From Porphyromonadaceae bacterium UBA7207 (GTDB lineage: Bacteria; Bacteroidota; Bacteroidia; Bacteroidales; Muribaculaceae): a stretch of DNA of 30,433 bases. The stretch lies in assembly GCA_002490635.1 (NCBI GenBank), contig DKUJ01000024.1, forward strand, positions 1 to 30,433. The letters are read 5' to 3'. The notes beneath the pieces were generated by a model. The model was not told the DNA's origin. It saw nothing but the letters and a program-made list of their open reading frames with translations, and made no database searches. Shown one piece after another: positions 1 through 7,103 of this stretch; position 1 is the first letter of the stretch; every line of letters begins with the position of its first letter. Made by a program: the position numbers and the translations under genes.

Positions 1-401
1 GCGGGTTCGGCACACGACGGCGCACCGGTAGCCAGACAGAAATCCTCCAACGACGGATAGCGGCTGTAGATGCGGCGCAATCCGCGCAGCCAGTATCGCA
101 GATGCCGCCCAAAGAATGTGCGGTGTATATTGTCGTCGGGGATGGACTCTATGTCGCCGCCGCGCACAAACTCCGCCGGCCTGTGGCCAAGCAGACCATG
201 CAGTTTTTCGGCATTGCGCAGAATCATGGGACGGCGCCCCCAGGCTATGGTGGCTGTAAGGAGCGACGATATTTCTATGTCGGCCTTGTCGGAGAAGCTT
301 CGCGGAAACCCCACCGGGTCGTCCTTGGCAAAATCGGGCACATTGTATTTCTCCACGAGAGCGTCGAGACGCCCGCGCATCGAATCATCTATTTCTATCA
401 T
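1..401 (-). CDS. TIGR02757/DUF2400 family protein, 3' end cut by window
   Basis: The minus strand reads open from an ATG at 401-399 to the window edge, giving 133 residues and no stop. The protein begins MIEIDDSMRGRLDALVEKYN and continues with DPVGFPRSF, then DIEISSLLTATIAWGRRPMI, the conserved N-terminal signature of the DUF2400 (TIGR02757) family, common in Bacteroidota and without an established biochemical role. Family members are about 250 residues, so roughly half is missing. The start is chosen because conserved sequence begins directly after it. The tRNA-His gene lies 58 bases upstream on the same strand, so read-through from the tRNA promoter is possible. No separate promoter is obvious. 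Family assignment is from recognised motifs; function is unknown. Confidence 0.85.
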   Translation of the reverse strand, partial: MIEIDDSMRGRLDALVEKYNVPDFAKDDPVGFPRSFSDKADIEISSLLTATIAWGRRPMILRNAEKLHGLLGHRPAEFVRGGDIESIPDDNIHRTFFGRHLRYWLRGLRRIYSRYPSLEDFCLATGAPSCAEP

Positions 402-459
402 ATGAGAAACATAAAAAGCCGCGGCGGAGATTACCGTCGCGGCTGTCGCATTATTTAGG

Positions 460-534
<75 letters not shown>

Positions 535-550
535 ATTTGTAAAGGCACTG

Positions 551-581
551 CAAAGTTAGAGATTTTGATTGAATTGACAAA
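551..581 (-). promoter_or_regulatory. Bacteroidota sigma-ABfr-type promoter of tRNA-His
   Basis: On the minus strand TTTG (581-578) is followed after exactly 19 nt by TAACTTTG (558-551). This is a perfect match to the Bacteroides primary-sigma consensus TTTG-N19-TAnnTTTG. The predicted start is about 547-543, roughly 10 nt before the mature tRNA-His 5' end at 534. Confidence 0.85.
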
Positions 582-697
582 GAATTTTTTATATTTTTTC
601 GCTGTCAATTGTCACGTGCGTTGCTATATCCCTCATACGCTGAGCATTGCACAAAAGGAGAGCCCGGCAGCCAAACTACCGGAGAAGCCACAACAAA

Positions 698-725
698 CAA
701 GGGCTATCCTCACGGACAGCCCTTG
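698..725 (-). terminator. Rho-independent-type hairpin
   Basis: CAAGGGCTATCC and GGACAGCCCTTG pair as a 12-bp stem around TCAC; on the minus strand the one non-Watson-Crick pair is a G-U. On the minus strand it is followed by TTTGTTG, and on the plus strand by CTTTCTT, so it could work in either direction. It closes the candidate small RNA and may also stop read-through from thyA-folA. Confidence 0.65.
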
Positions 726-818
726 CTTTCTTACACATAGTACTTAATGTTAGATTATATGTCTATTCCAGATTTTCAATATGAAAAAGCACTGATCAAT
801 GCTTGTCGTATCATTTCC
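698..818 (-). ncRNA. Candidate small RNA from orphan promoter to hairpin terminator
   Basis: A consensus promoter at 823-853 (minus) has no gene behind it. About 100 bases downstream lies a strong hairpin (698-725). The implied transcript starts near 818 and is about 120-130 nt long. Its 5' part contains a second hairpin at 787-804 (AAGCAUU-GAUC-AGUGCUU, 7 bp with one G-U) followed by UUU. The middle is A/U-rich and apparently unstructured. No credible reading frame is present; the only ATG frames are 12 and 20 codons, the latter running through the terminator. It does not look like 6S, tmRNA, SRP RNA or RNase P RNA. The call rests on promoter plus terminator geometry only. Confidence 0.5.
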
Positions 819-822
819 GATG

Positions 823-853
823 CAAAGTTATATCGAATTTGCGAACTACCAAA
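823..853 (-). promoter_or_regulatory. Orphan consensus promoter
   Basis: The minus strand carries TTTG (853-850), a 19-nt spacer and TAACTTTG (830-823), the same -7 octamer and spacing as the tRNA-His promoter about 270 bases away. It points away from folA into a region with no protein gene, so it is assigned to the candidate small RNA. Confidence 0.75.
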
Positions 854-1115
854 AAGCCATTACACAGCATCGGGGATACACTCGGATTAATATGTTAAGC
901 CAATCCGCTGCTTTAACTGATAGCCGTAGTTAAATACAACCGGCAGCCGTCAATTTGTCTTTCTTATCTGCTTTTAAGTTAAAAAATGACCGAATCTATA
1001 AAGAGTGTTAAAAATAAAGTTCACTGCGACATTATGATACATCGCAGCTTCTACAAGTCCCACAGCACATACAGGAACGGCAAAAGGAAAGCAAAAACAG
1101 GTCCTTCCGGAAATT

Positions 1116-1595
1116 TTACCGGCGGGCCAGCACAACAAATCTACCATTGAACGATTCGGCCTGCACACTGCTCTCTTCGGTGTATTCACTGCGGTCGAAC
1201 TGCGGAAAGAAAGTATCGGCGGGGCGGCAGTCGTCGATTTCGGTGAGAACAAGCCTGTCGGCAAGCGGAAGTGCGGCCTCATACAGCATGGCACCCCCAA
1301 TGATATAGGTATCACCGGGACCGTCGGCGGCCATTGCCAGCGCCTCTTCGAGAGATTTGGCCACTTCGGCCCCCTCGGCGCTGAAGCCTTCGGTTGCACT
1401 CACCACAATGTTGCGACGGCCAGGAAGCGCACCTGGCAGGCTCTGCCATGTACGGCGGCCCATCACCACTGTGCTTCCCATTGTCGCCGTCTTGAAATGG
1501 CGGAGGTCTTCCTTGAAGCGATACACCAGATCTCCACCGATTCCTATGGCTCCCCGGCGGTCGATTGCCACGATTATGTTCACACTCGGTTTCAT
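1116..1595 (-). CDS. folA: Dihydrofolate reductase
   Basis: Reduces dihydrofolate to tetrahydrofolate with NADPH, regenerating the cofactor that thymidylate synthase oxidises. The 159-residue product has the usual single-domain length. It shows the N-terminal strand NIIVAIDRRGAIG, the NADPH-binding stretch VVMGRRTWQSLPGALPGRRN, the IIGGAMLYEAALP loop and the TEID strand. Asp30 in KEDLRHFK matches the catalytic acid (Asp27 of E. coli). Unusually, the LPWxxP motif before it reads LVYRFKE, so the conserved Trp is Tyr and both prolines are lost. The start codon overlaps the thyA stop as ATGA (1592-1595), so the two are probably translationally coupled. It is the last gene of the minus-strand run. 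Confidence 0.96.
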   Translation of the reverse strand: MKPSVNIIVAIDRRGAIGIGGDLVYRFKEDLRHFKTATMGSTVVMGRRTWQSLPGALPGRRNIVVSATEGFSAEGAEVAKSLEEALAMAADGPGDTYIIGGAMLYEAALPLADRLVLTEIDDCRPADTFFPQFDRSEYTEESSVQAESFNGRFVVLARR

Positions 1596-2386
1596 ACAGC
1601 CACCTCCGCCTTGATGTGAGGCATAGGATCGTAATCCGTCAGTTCGAAGTCGGCGTAGCCGTAGTCGAACACACTGCTGTGCTCGCCATGGATGAGCATC
1701 TTCGGCAGTGCCCTCGGAGTGCGCCCGAGCTGCAGGCGCGCCTGCTCGAGATGGTTCAAGTAGAGGTGGGCGTCACCGAGAGTGTGCACGAACTCTCCGG
1801 GCTGCAGGCCGGTGGCCTTGGCCATCATCATTGTCAGCAGCGCATATGAGGCAATATTGAAAGGCACACCCAGGAAACAGTCGGCGCTGCGCTGATATAG
1901 TTGCAGACTCAGCCTGCCATCGGCCACATAGAACTGGAACAGCGCGTGACACGGCGCCAGAGCCATGTCGGGCAGCTGGGCCACATTCCATGCGCTCACC
2001 ACAATGCGCCTGGAGTCAGGGTTGTTACGTATCTGCTCCTGCGCCTTGGCTATCTGGTCTATCGAGCCGCCACGATAGTCGGGCCAGGAGCGCCACTGGG
2101 CGCCGTACACAGGCCCGAGGCTGCCGTCGGGGCGTGCCCACTCATTCCAGATACGCACTCCGTTTTCCTGGAGATAGCGCACATTGGTGTCGCCGGCAAG
2201 AAACCACAGAAGCTCGTAGATAATGCTTTTGAGGTGCAGCTTCTTGGTGGTGAGCAGCGGAAAACCTTCGGAGAGGTCGAATCGCATCTGGTATCCGAAT
2301 GTGCTTATTGTTCCCGTGCCGGTACGGTCGGTCTTCTCCACTCCATGGTCGAGAATGTGCTCGAGAAGCTGTAGATACTGTTTCAT
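1592..2386 (-). CDS. thyA: Thymidylate synthase
   Basis: Methylates dUMP to dTMP using methylene-tetrahydrofolate, yielding dihydrofolate for the folA product next door. At 264 residues it has the same length as E. coli ThyA and keeps the same numbering: nucleophile Cys146 in MALAPCHALFQF, the phosphate-binding RTGTGT near residues 21-26 and RR at 126-127, plus QRSADCFLGVPFNIASY and the C-terminal EVAV end. The ATG at 2386 is preferred over an upstream in-frame extension because MKQYLQLLEHIL is the family's N-terminus. That ATG overlaps the stop of the polyferredoxin gene by 4 bases, and its own stop overlaps folA by 4 bases. Confidence 0.97.
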   Translation of the reverse strand: MKQYLQLLEHILDHGVEKTDRTGTGTISTFGYQMRFDLSEGFPLLTTKKLHLKSIIYELLWFLAGDTNVRYLQENGVRIWNEWARPDGSLGPVYGAQWRSWPDYRGGSIDQIAKAQEQIRNNPDSRRIVVSAWNVAQLPDMALAPCHALFQFYVADGRLSLQLYQRSADCFLGVPFNIASYALLTMMMAKATGLQPGEFVHTLGDAHLYLNHLEQARLQLGRTPRALPKMLIHGEHSSVFDYGYADFELTDYDPMPHIKAEVAV

Positions 2387-3243
2387 TTTTCCTGTTTTAT
2401 TGTAGTAGATTCTTCCGGTGGCGCCACGAAATTCTGAGGCTGATTTCCGCCGCTGGGCTGCATCATGGGCATTCCCAGCCGGTGGCGTCCCTGCCTGTAG
2501 GTGATTGCCTGATTTGGGCACACGCTCATGCAGTCGAAACACACCACACAGCGCGAAGCGTCGACAGTGTGGTCGGAAAGGCGGATACAACCGGCCTTGC
2601 ACACCCGCTCGCATTCACCGCAGTTAATGCATTTGTCGGTGTTTATGTCGGGGTGGAAAACACTCCGTGCCGCCGGCACCGCAAGCAGCGTACCCACCGG
2701 GCACACGGTGTTGCAGTAGCGCCTGCCGTGGCGCCACGACATGGCAGCGACCACCAGAGCTATGCCCGCGGCAATCGACATAGACGAGAGACTGAACACA
2801 GCACCGGGTCCGTACTCGCCAAGCGGCACAACCACAAACTGGGTTACCATGCGGGCATAGTCGGTATACGGGTCGAGTAAAGTCGGCAACACACTGCCAC
2901 CAACGAGCACACAGGCCACAGCCAGGACGAAAAACAGCCAGCGCACGGCATTGGCGGGCTGGCTGTATGTGTAAGCGCGCCTGCGACGCCCCACAAGGCG
3001 TGCCACAGCAGCCATGCAATCCATCACCGTGCCCAGCGGGCACAGCAGGGAGCAATATATGCGTCCGTAGAAAAGCGTGGCCAGCACCCAGAACACCAGA
3101 CAGATAAAAGAACCCGACAGCAGAGCCGTAAGAATCTGCATGTTGGAGAACACCGTTTCATGTCCCGCCACCAGCGCCCACGCCGGCAGCAGCATCGTGG
3201 CCAGCGCTATGACTATTCTTATGGTGCGTATCGTGCGGTACAT
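2383..3243 (-). CDS. NapH/CcoG-like membrane 4Fe-4S polyferredoxin
   Basis: A 286-residue integral membrane iron-sulfur protein. Hydrophobic helices lie near residues 8-26, 37-58, 100-118 and 152-170. Two CxxxCP motifs follow helices (CSLLCP 64-69, CNTVCP 177-182), the hallmark of the NapH/NosR/CcoG type of membrane ferredoxin. Two 4Fe-4S sites follow: C205, C208, C211, C215 and C232, C235, C238, C242. The tail after about residue 250 is polar. Such proteins pass electrons between the quinone pool and a soluble partner, or act in copper reduction or cofactor assembly; no partner oxidoreductase lies nearby. It starts 23 bases after the lipoprotein gene and ends inside thyA (ATGA overlap). The exact role is unassigned. 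Confidence 0.85.
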   Translation of the reverse strand: MYRTIRTIRIVIALATMLLPAWALVAGHETVFSNMQILTALLSGSFICLVFWVLATLFYGRIYCSLLCPLGTVMDCMAAVARLVGRRRRAYTYSQPANAVRWLFFVLAVACVLVGGSVLPTLLDPYTDYARMVTQFVVVPLGEYGPGAVFSLSSMSIAAGIALVVAAMSWRHGRRYCNTVCPVGTLLAVPAARSVFHPDINTDKCINCGECERVCKAGCIRLSDHTVDASRCVVCFDCMSVCPNQAITYRQGRHRLGMPMMQPSGGNQPQNFVAPPEESTTIKQEK

Positions 3244-3266
3244 TATTGCAATATCGCAATGCCTGC

Positions 3267-5354
3267 TCAGCGGCGCGAGGGAGTATTGCCCACGTTGGAG
3301 GGACGCAGACCGCCTGGCCTGCTGCCGCTGCCATGGTTGCGGCGCGGAGTGAAAGGATCGATCATCTCGTCGCGGCGGTCCTCCCAGGACTCCTCTTCAT
3401 CTTCCTGCGGGGCCTGTTCCCCACGTTTGAGTTTGGGGCGGTTCTTCTTTATGGCATAGGGTTTCTGGAGATCGACGGGCAATTCGTTCAGCAGCCATGT
3501 CTGTTCCACGTCCCAGTTCTTCTTAAGATTGAGCTTCTTTGCGAAGTAGTACACATCCTCCGGGAGAGTCCACGACTCGATAGAGCCGGTATCCCACTTG
3601 CCGTTGGCATTGGCGTCGACAAACAGTCGGGCATAGTACTGGCCGGGCTGTAGAAATCTGAACACGGCCACTTCGCTTCCCACAGGTTTCACCGTCCGTG
3701 CCACAGGCTCGTCGGAAGTGTTAAGCAGCTCAACGACCACCTGCACGGAATCGGTGCCTGGAAGCGTGAAACTCAGGTTCGAATAATCCTCGAGACTGGC
3801 CACGGTGAATTCCTGGCAGAAAGGACGGTTCCATGTGCCGTAGATGCTCCGTGCCGCCAGGGTATCGACGGTAAGCCGGTAGGTCGCGCCAGGCTCCCAG
3901 GCAAGGTCGATACGGCGGTTCGTGAGCAGATTCGACGAATCGGGGCGCAGCGAGGCTGCCACCGGCTTCCACAGTGTATCCGCCTTGATATCAAGATAAA
4001 GACCTGCGGAGTCCAGCGATTCCCAAGGAGTATCGGAGGCCAGGAGCAAAGGCCGGTTAACATCCTGCTTGCTGCCCGGAAGGCGCAGATTGAAATACTC
4101 CATGTCGGGGCGCGGCGGCCACACGGTGTCGCCGGTGAGGCTGTCGACAGTGAAGTTCCCGTTCTCGCGGGCCCTGGCAATGCGCTCGAGTTCCCTCTTT
4201 TCGGCCTTTTCCAGATCTTTCTTTGAAATCTTCTGGTCGCGGAAGAAAAAACGGAGGGTATCGGTTGTCCATACGAGCTGTTCGGTGGAGTCGGTTTTCA
4301 AATATCTCACACCCAGACGCAACGAGTCGGCGGCAAGCACCTCCGGGTCGGCAATCCATAGTTCGAGGGAATCGTTGCCGGCACTGAGCCTCTGAAGCGC
4401 CCATTCCGCGGCAGGACGTCCGGCTCCCGGAGCACCGTCGACGATGCTCACCTGCGGCATGCTGTCGACCTCGGCGGCGAAGTTTATGGTTATGCGCCTG
4501 CGTTCGGGGCGCTTGTAATCGGAAAGATAGGCGGGACTGTAGCCCACATTGAACCAGCTGAGGAAGATGTCATTGGGGAGATACCTCACTCCATCGCGCA
4601 TCACCAGCGAGTCGCTGCGGTCGGCAGCGAAGAGCGTGTCGGTAACTGTTATCCGCTCCACCGACGGCGATACAACACCCGGGAAGAAGGCCACATCCTC
4701 CGAACGGTCCCAGTGATAGTCGCGGTTGAGGTCGTTGACAGCGAACACGCGGTATTCGCCCGGAGGCAGATTGCGCACCGTGAACTGCCCCAGCTGGTTG
4801 GTGCGGGCGATACGCTCCATCGGCAGCGTGCTCACCGCGGAATCCTCGAGATTGGAGTACACGCCCACAAGCATGCCCTGGGCTGGCTCGAGGTTCTCGG
4901 CCTGGAGCACTATGCCGGATATGCGCAGGGTATCGATGGTTGAACCCGTGGAGAAGTCCAGCGCGAAGCCGTCGAGCACATTGCCCTCGTTGAGGTCCTT
5001 TATGGCATCGGCAAAGTCGATTGTATAGGTTGTGCTGTCCAGCAGGCTGTCGCGGAGCTCCACGCTGAGCCTGCGGCCGTTGGCGCTGACCTGGGGCGGC
5101 TGCTTCTGCGGCGGCGACACCACCACCTTGGTGAAAGCGTCCTCAAGCTGTATGTTCTCGTCGAAAACAAGGGTGAAACGCGTGCGGTCCACGTTCGTGG
5201 CACCGGGAGCGGGATTGGAACGCAGGAATACAGGCGGATTCTCGTCGCGTGGACCGCCCTCGAGGCGTCCCATATTGGCGCACGACGATGCCGCCAGTGC
5301 TGCCACTGCCGCCGTGGCCATGGACTTCAGTAGTGAATGCGGCGACCTTGGCAT
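3267..5354 (-). CDS. Ig-like domain (Big_5) lipoprotein
   Basis: A 695-residue predicted lipoprotein with signal segment 8-24 and lipobox AASSC at Cys25. Residues after Cys25 (ANMGRLEG) lack the acidic run typical of surface export, suggesting a periplasm-facing protein (inference). An SbsA-like Ig domain (Big_5) spans about 38-140, with PAPGATNVDRTRFTLVFDEN. A carboxypeptidase-regulatory-like beta fold follows near 185-245 (GQFTVRNLPPGEYRVFAVND). A second such region near 585-620 carries DANANGKWD, a possible Ca2+-binding loop. The C-terminus is charged and low in complexity (acidic run, then Arg/Gly/Pro). Proteins of this architecture are common and uncharacterised in Bacteroidales. The gene starts 3 bases after the stop of the prenyl synthase. 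Confidence 0.82.
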   Translation of the reverse strand: MPRSPHSLLKSMATAAVAALAASSCANMGRLEGGPRDENPPVFLRSNPAPGATNVDRTRFTLVFDENIQLEDAFTKVVVSPPQKQPPQVSANGRRLSVELRDSLLDSTTYTIDFADAIKDLNEGNVLDGFALDFSTGSTIDTLRISGIVLQAENLEPAQGMLVGVYSNLEDSAVSTLPMERIARTNQLGQFTVRNLPPGEYRVFAVNDLNRDYHWDRSEDVAFFPGVVSPSVERITVTDTLFAADRSDSLVMRDGVRYLPNDIFLSWFNVGYSPAYLSDYKRPERRRITINFAAEVDSMPQVSIVDGAPGAGRPAAEWALQRLSAGNDSLELWIADPEVLAADSLRLGVRYLKTDSTEQLVWTTDTLRFFFRDQKISKKDLEKAEKRELERIARARENGNFTVDSLTGDTVWPPRPDMEYFNLRLPGSKQDVNRPLLLASDTPWESLDSAGLYLDIKADTLWKPVAASLRPDSSNLLTNRRIDLAWEPGATYRLTVDTLAARSIYGTWNRPFCQEFTVASLEDYSNLSFTLPGTDSVQVVVELLNTSDEPVARTVKPVGSEVAVFRFLQPGQYYARLFVDANANGKWDTGSIESWTLPEDVYYFAKKLNLKKNWDVEQTWLLNELPVDLQKPYAIKKNRPKLKRGEQAPQEDEEESWEDRRDEMIDPFTPRRNHGSGSRPGGLRPSNVGNTPSRR

Positions 5355-5357
5355 GGG

Positions 5358-6338
5358 TCAGTAAGTTCGGTCAATGATGAAGCCCAGCAAATCGATCAGC
5401 TCGCGCTTCTGTTCGCTGTCGTCCAGCGGGGCGAGGGCTTCCACCGCACGTCCGCGCAGATTCTCCATTTCGGCCTGCGCCAGCTCTATGCCTCCGTTGC
5501 GGCGGGCGAAGTCCATCACCATTGCAATGTCGCCGTCGGCGATGCTGTCACCGTCGAGGATTTCCACAACCCTCGAGCGCTCGGCACTCTCCGGCGCGGC
5601 CTCGAGGGCAGCAAGAAGCGGAAGAGTGATTTTGCCTTCGCGGAGGTCGTTTCCCGTGGGCTTTCCGAGCGCGGCGCTCCCGGCGCTGTAATCGAATATA
5701 TCGTCGCGAATCTGGAAGCAGCGGCCGAAGGCGCGGGCATATTCCTCGAGCGCAGTCATGCGCCAGTCGTCCACACCGGCGGCCAGACAGCCCATGCGGG
5801 CGCTGCTGACAAAAAGCGAAGCCGTCTTGTAGTCTATTATGGCCATATAGTTGGCCTTGGATATGGAATGCTCGCGGGCGTTGAAAATCTGGTCGATTTC
5901 GCCCAGCGACAAGTGGCGTCCCAGGCTGCAGAGCGATTCCACAATGCGTATATCGCCGGTGGCGATTGCCTCCTGCATGGCCGACGAGGTGAAGAAGTCA
6001 CCAACAAGCACAGCTATATGATTGTCCCACACGGCATTCACCGTAGGCTTTCCGCGACGGGTGAACGCATTGTCCACCACATCGTCGTGAATCAGCGAGG
6101 CATTATGAAGCAATTCCACGGCAGCGGCAGCCTCTACAACCTTCTCAGTCACGGGGCCGAACATGCGGGCGCACACCATGAGCAGAAGCGGCCGCAGCTG
6201 CTTCCCTTTGGTGCGCAACTGGGCACCGACGATACTGCTCATCATCGGATTGGAGCTTGCCAACTGCAGGGCTATCCGCTCGTTGAGCAGAGCCAGATCG
6301 TCGGCGTGCCGGTGCTGGAAAGTTTCAAGTATAGTCAT
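5358..6338 (-). CDS. Trans-polyprenyl diphosphate synthase (octaprenyl type)
   Basis: Extends farnesyl diphosphate with isopentenyl units to make the long chain for menaquinone. The 326-residue product shows the all-helical isoprenoid-synthase motifs: GKQLRP (45-50), first Asp-rich motif DDVVD (85-89) followed by RRGKPTVN, Lys171, second Asp-rich motif DDIFD (212-216), and GKPTGNDLREGKITLP. The ATG at 6338 is preferred over one at 6443 because the extra 35 residues are not family-like and overlap the upstream non-coding region. MTILETFQHRHADDLALLNE is a normal N-terminus. The gene probably heads the minus-strand operon ending at folA. Chain length cannot be read from sequence. Confidence 0.92.
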   Translation of the reverse strand: MTILETFQHRHADDLALLNERIALQLASSNPMMSSIVGAQLRTKGKQLRPLLLMVCARMFGPVTEKVVEAAAAVELLHNASLIHDDVVDNAFTRRGKPTVNAVWDNHIAVLVGDFFTSSAMQEAIATGDIRIVESLCSLGRHLSLGEIDQIFNAREHSISKANYMAIIDYKTASLFVSSARMGCLAAGVDDWRMTALEEYARAFGRCFQIRDDIFDYSAGSAALGKPTGNDLREGKITLPLLAALEAAPESAERSRVVEILDGDSIADGDIAMVMDFARRNGGIELAQAEMENLRGRAVEALAPLDDSEQKRELIDLLGFIIDRTY

Positions 6339-6359
6339 CGACTGTCGCGAAAATTCACG

Positions 6360-6367
6360 CAAAAATA
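6360..6367 (-). promoter_or_regulatory. Possible -7 box before the prenyl synthase
   Basis: TATTTTTG on the minus strand matches TAnnTTTG and lies 21 bases before the ATG at 6338. No TTTG is found at the expected -33 position (6387-6390 reads GGAC), so the call is tentative. Confidence 0.35.
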
Positions 6368-6576
6368 ATAATTTAATTTTGATTACGTCCGCTCCCGCCG
6401 ATTTTTGCCCGAAAACAAGAACACATGTTCCCGTCATTGCCACATTGTACCGAATCGGAAAATAAAGTCAGCGGCCGCCGAGGAGTATGGATAAGCCGAC
6501 GGCTTCGAGGCTCCCGACAGATGAGCTGACAATATTCAGAGGTTCAGACAATTATAACAACCCGTAAATACAGCTA

Positions 6577-7032
6577 TCACACCATTTCGTCGTAGCGGGG
6601 GATGTCGGGCAGGAAGGAGTAGCCTCCGGAGCCGAAGCGGCAGCAGTAGTGGCGCATTCCGTTGCTGACAATGAGATAGGGAGCGCCCACGACTATGTTG
6701 TAGCGGGCAATCTGGTCGAACACCTTCTGGGTGATTGCCACATGCGGAGCCTTGTATTCCATAACGACCAGGGGGCGCAGACGGCGGTCGTAGACCAGGC
6801 CGTCGCATCGCTTCAACGTCCCGTTCAAGCGCAGGCCGACCTCATTGGCAAGCAGCCCCGCCGGGTAGCCCCTGTGTGCTACAAGGAAGGCTGTGAAATT
6901 CTGCCTCACCCATTCCTCGGGAGTCAGCGCCACCCATTTGCGCCTGAGGGCATCGTACACCTCGGGGCCGTTGTCGGCGGCGCGCACAGCTATATCGGCG
7001 GCAGGCAGGGCGAGGGCGGGCAATTCGGTCAT
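6577..7032 (-). CDS. Stand-alone HSDR_N domain protein, PD-(D/E)xK nuclease-like
   Basis: A 151-residue soluble protein corresponding to only the N-terminal domain of type I restriction HsdR subunits (HSDR_N, PF13588). The PD-(D/E)xK core is intact: Glu64, Asp77 in CDGLVYD, and Glu92-x-Lys94 in VMEYKAP. Gln107 and Tyr111 in QIARYN match the QxxxY helix seen in RecB-like nucleases. No helicase, methylase or specificity subunit is near. The gene is divergent from holA with 71 bases between the start codons, an arrangement I recall as recurrent in Bacteroidota. A DNA-end or repair role is inference only. A stretch of 238 bases, with no gene that I can support, separates it from the prenyl synthase. 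Confidence 0.85.
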   Translation of the reverse strand: MTELPALALPAADIAVRAADNGPEVYDALRRKWVALTPEEWVRQNFTAFLVAHRGYPAGLLANEVGLRLNGTLKRCDGLVYDRRLRPLVVMEYKAPHVAITQKVFDQIARYNIVVGAPYLIVSNGMRHYCCRFGSGGYSFLPDIPRYDEMV

Positions 7033-7103
7033 CTTTTGTTGCTGCGGTTCGGTAAATTTGCCGTAAATTTACAAAAATATTCAGCATCACCCTCCCGACA
7101 TAT
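7033..7103. promoter_or_regulatory. Divergent promoter region, HSDR_N protein / holA
   Basis: TAAATTTG at 7053-7060 (plus) fits a -7 box for holA, with start near 7064. TATTTTTG at 7079-7072 (minus) fits one for the HSDR_N gene. Neither has a well-spaced TTTG. The A/T-rich core also holds a short repeat, GTAAATTT, twice within 7052-7072. Confidence 0.4.

Larger units (their letters stand above)
535..1115. other. Gene-poor intergenic region between tRNA-His and folA
   Basis: About 580 bases that are clearly more A/T-rich than the neighbouring genes. It contains the tRNA promoter, the candidate small RNA unit and a weak hairpin at 1024-1047 (CTGCGA...TCGCAG, followed on the minus strand by TGAACTTTATTTTT). 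That hairpin may terminate the thyA-folA transcript. Between 854 and 1020 I see no further gene, repeat or recognisable site. Confidence 0.6.

Noticed and set aside
986..1150. 54-codon basic plus-strand frame overlapping the 3' end of folA
   Set aside because: No promoter and no recognisable motif, and part is antisense to folA; the basic composition alone is not enough support.
2387..2614. Upstream extension of thyA (76 codons)
   Set aside because: It lies antiparallel-free but fully inside the polyferredoxin gene in another frame, and ThyA has its standard length from 2386.
5337..6368. Plus-strand open frame of 343 codons antisense to the prenyl synthase
   Set aside because: The minus-strand gene carries both Asp-rich motifs; the plus frame has no recognisable domain.
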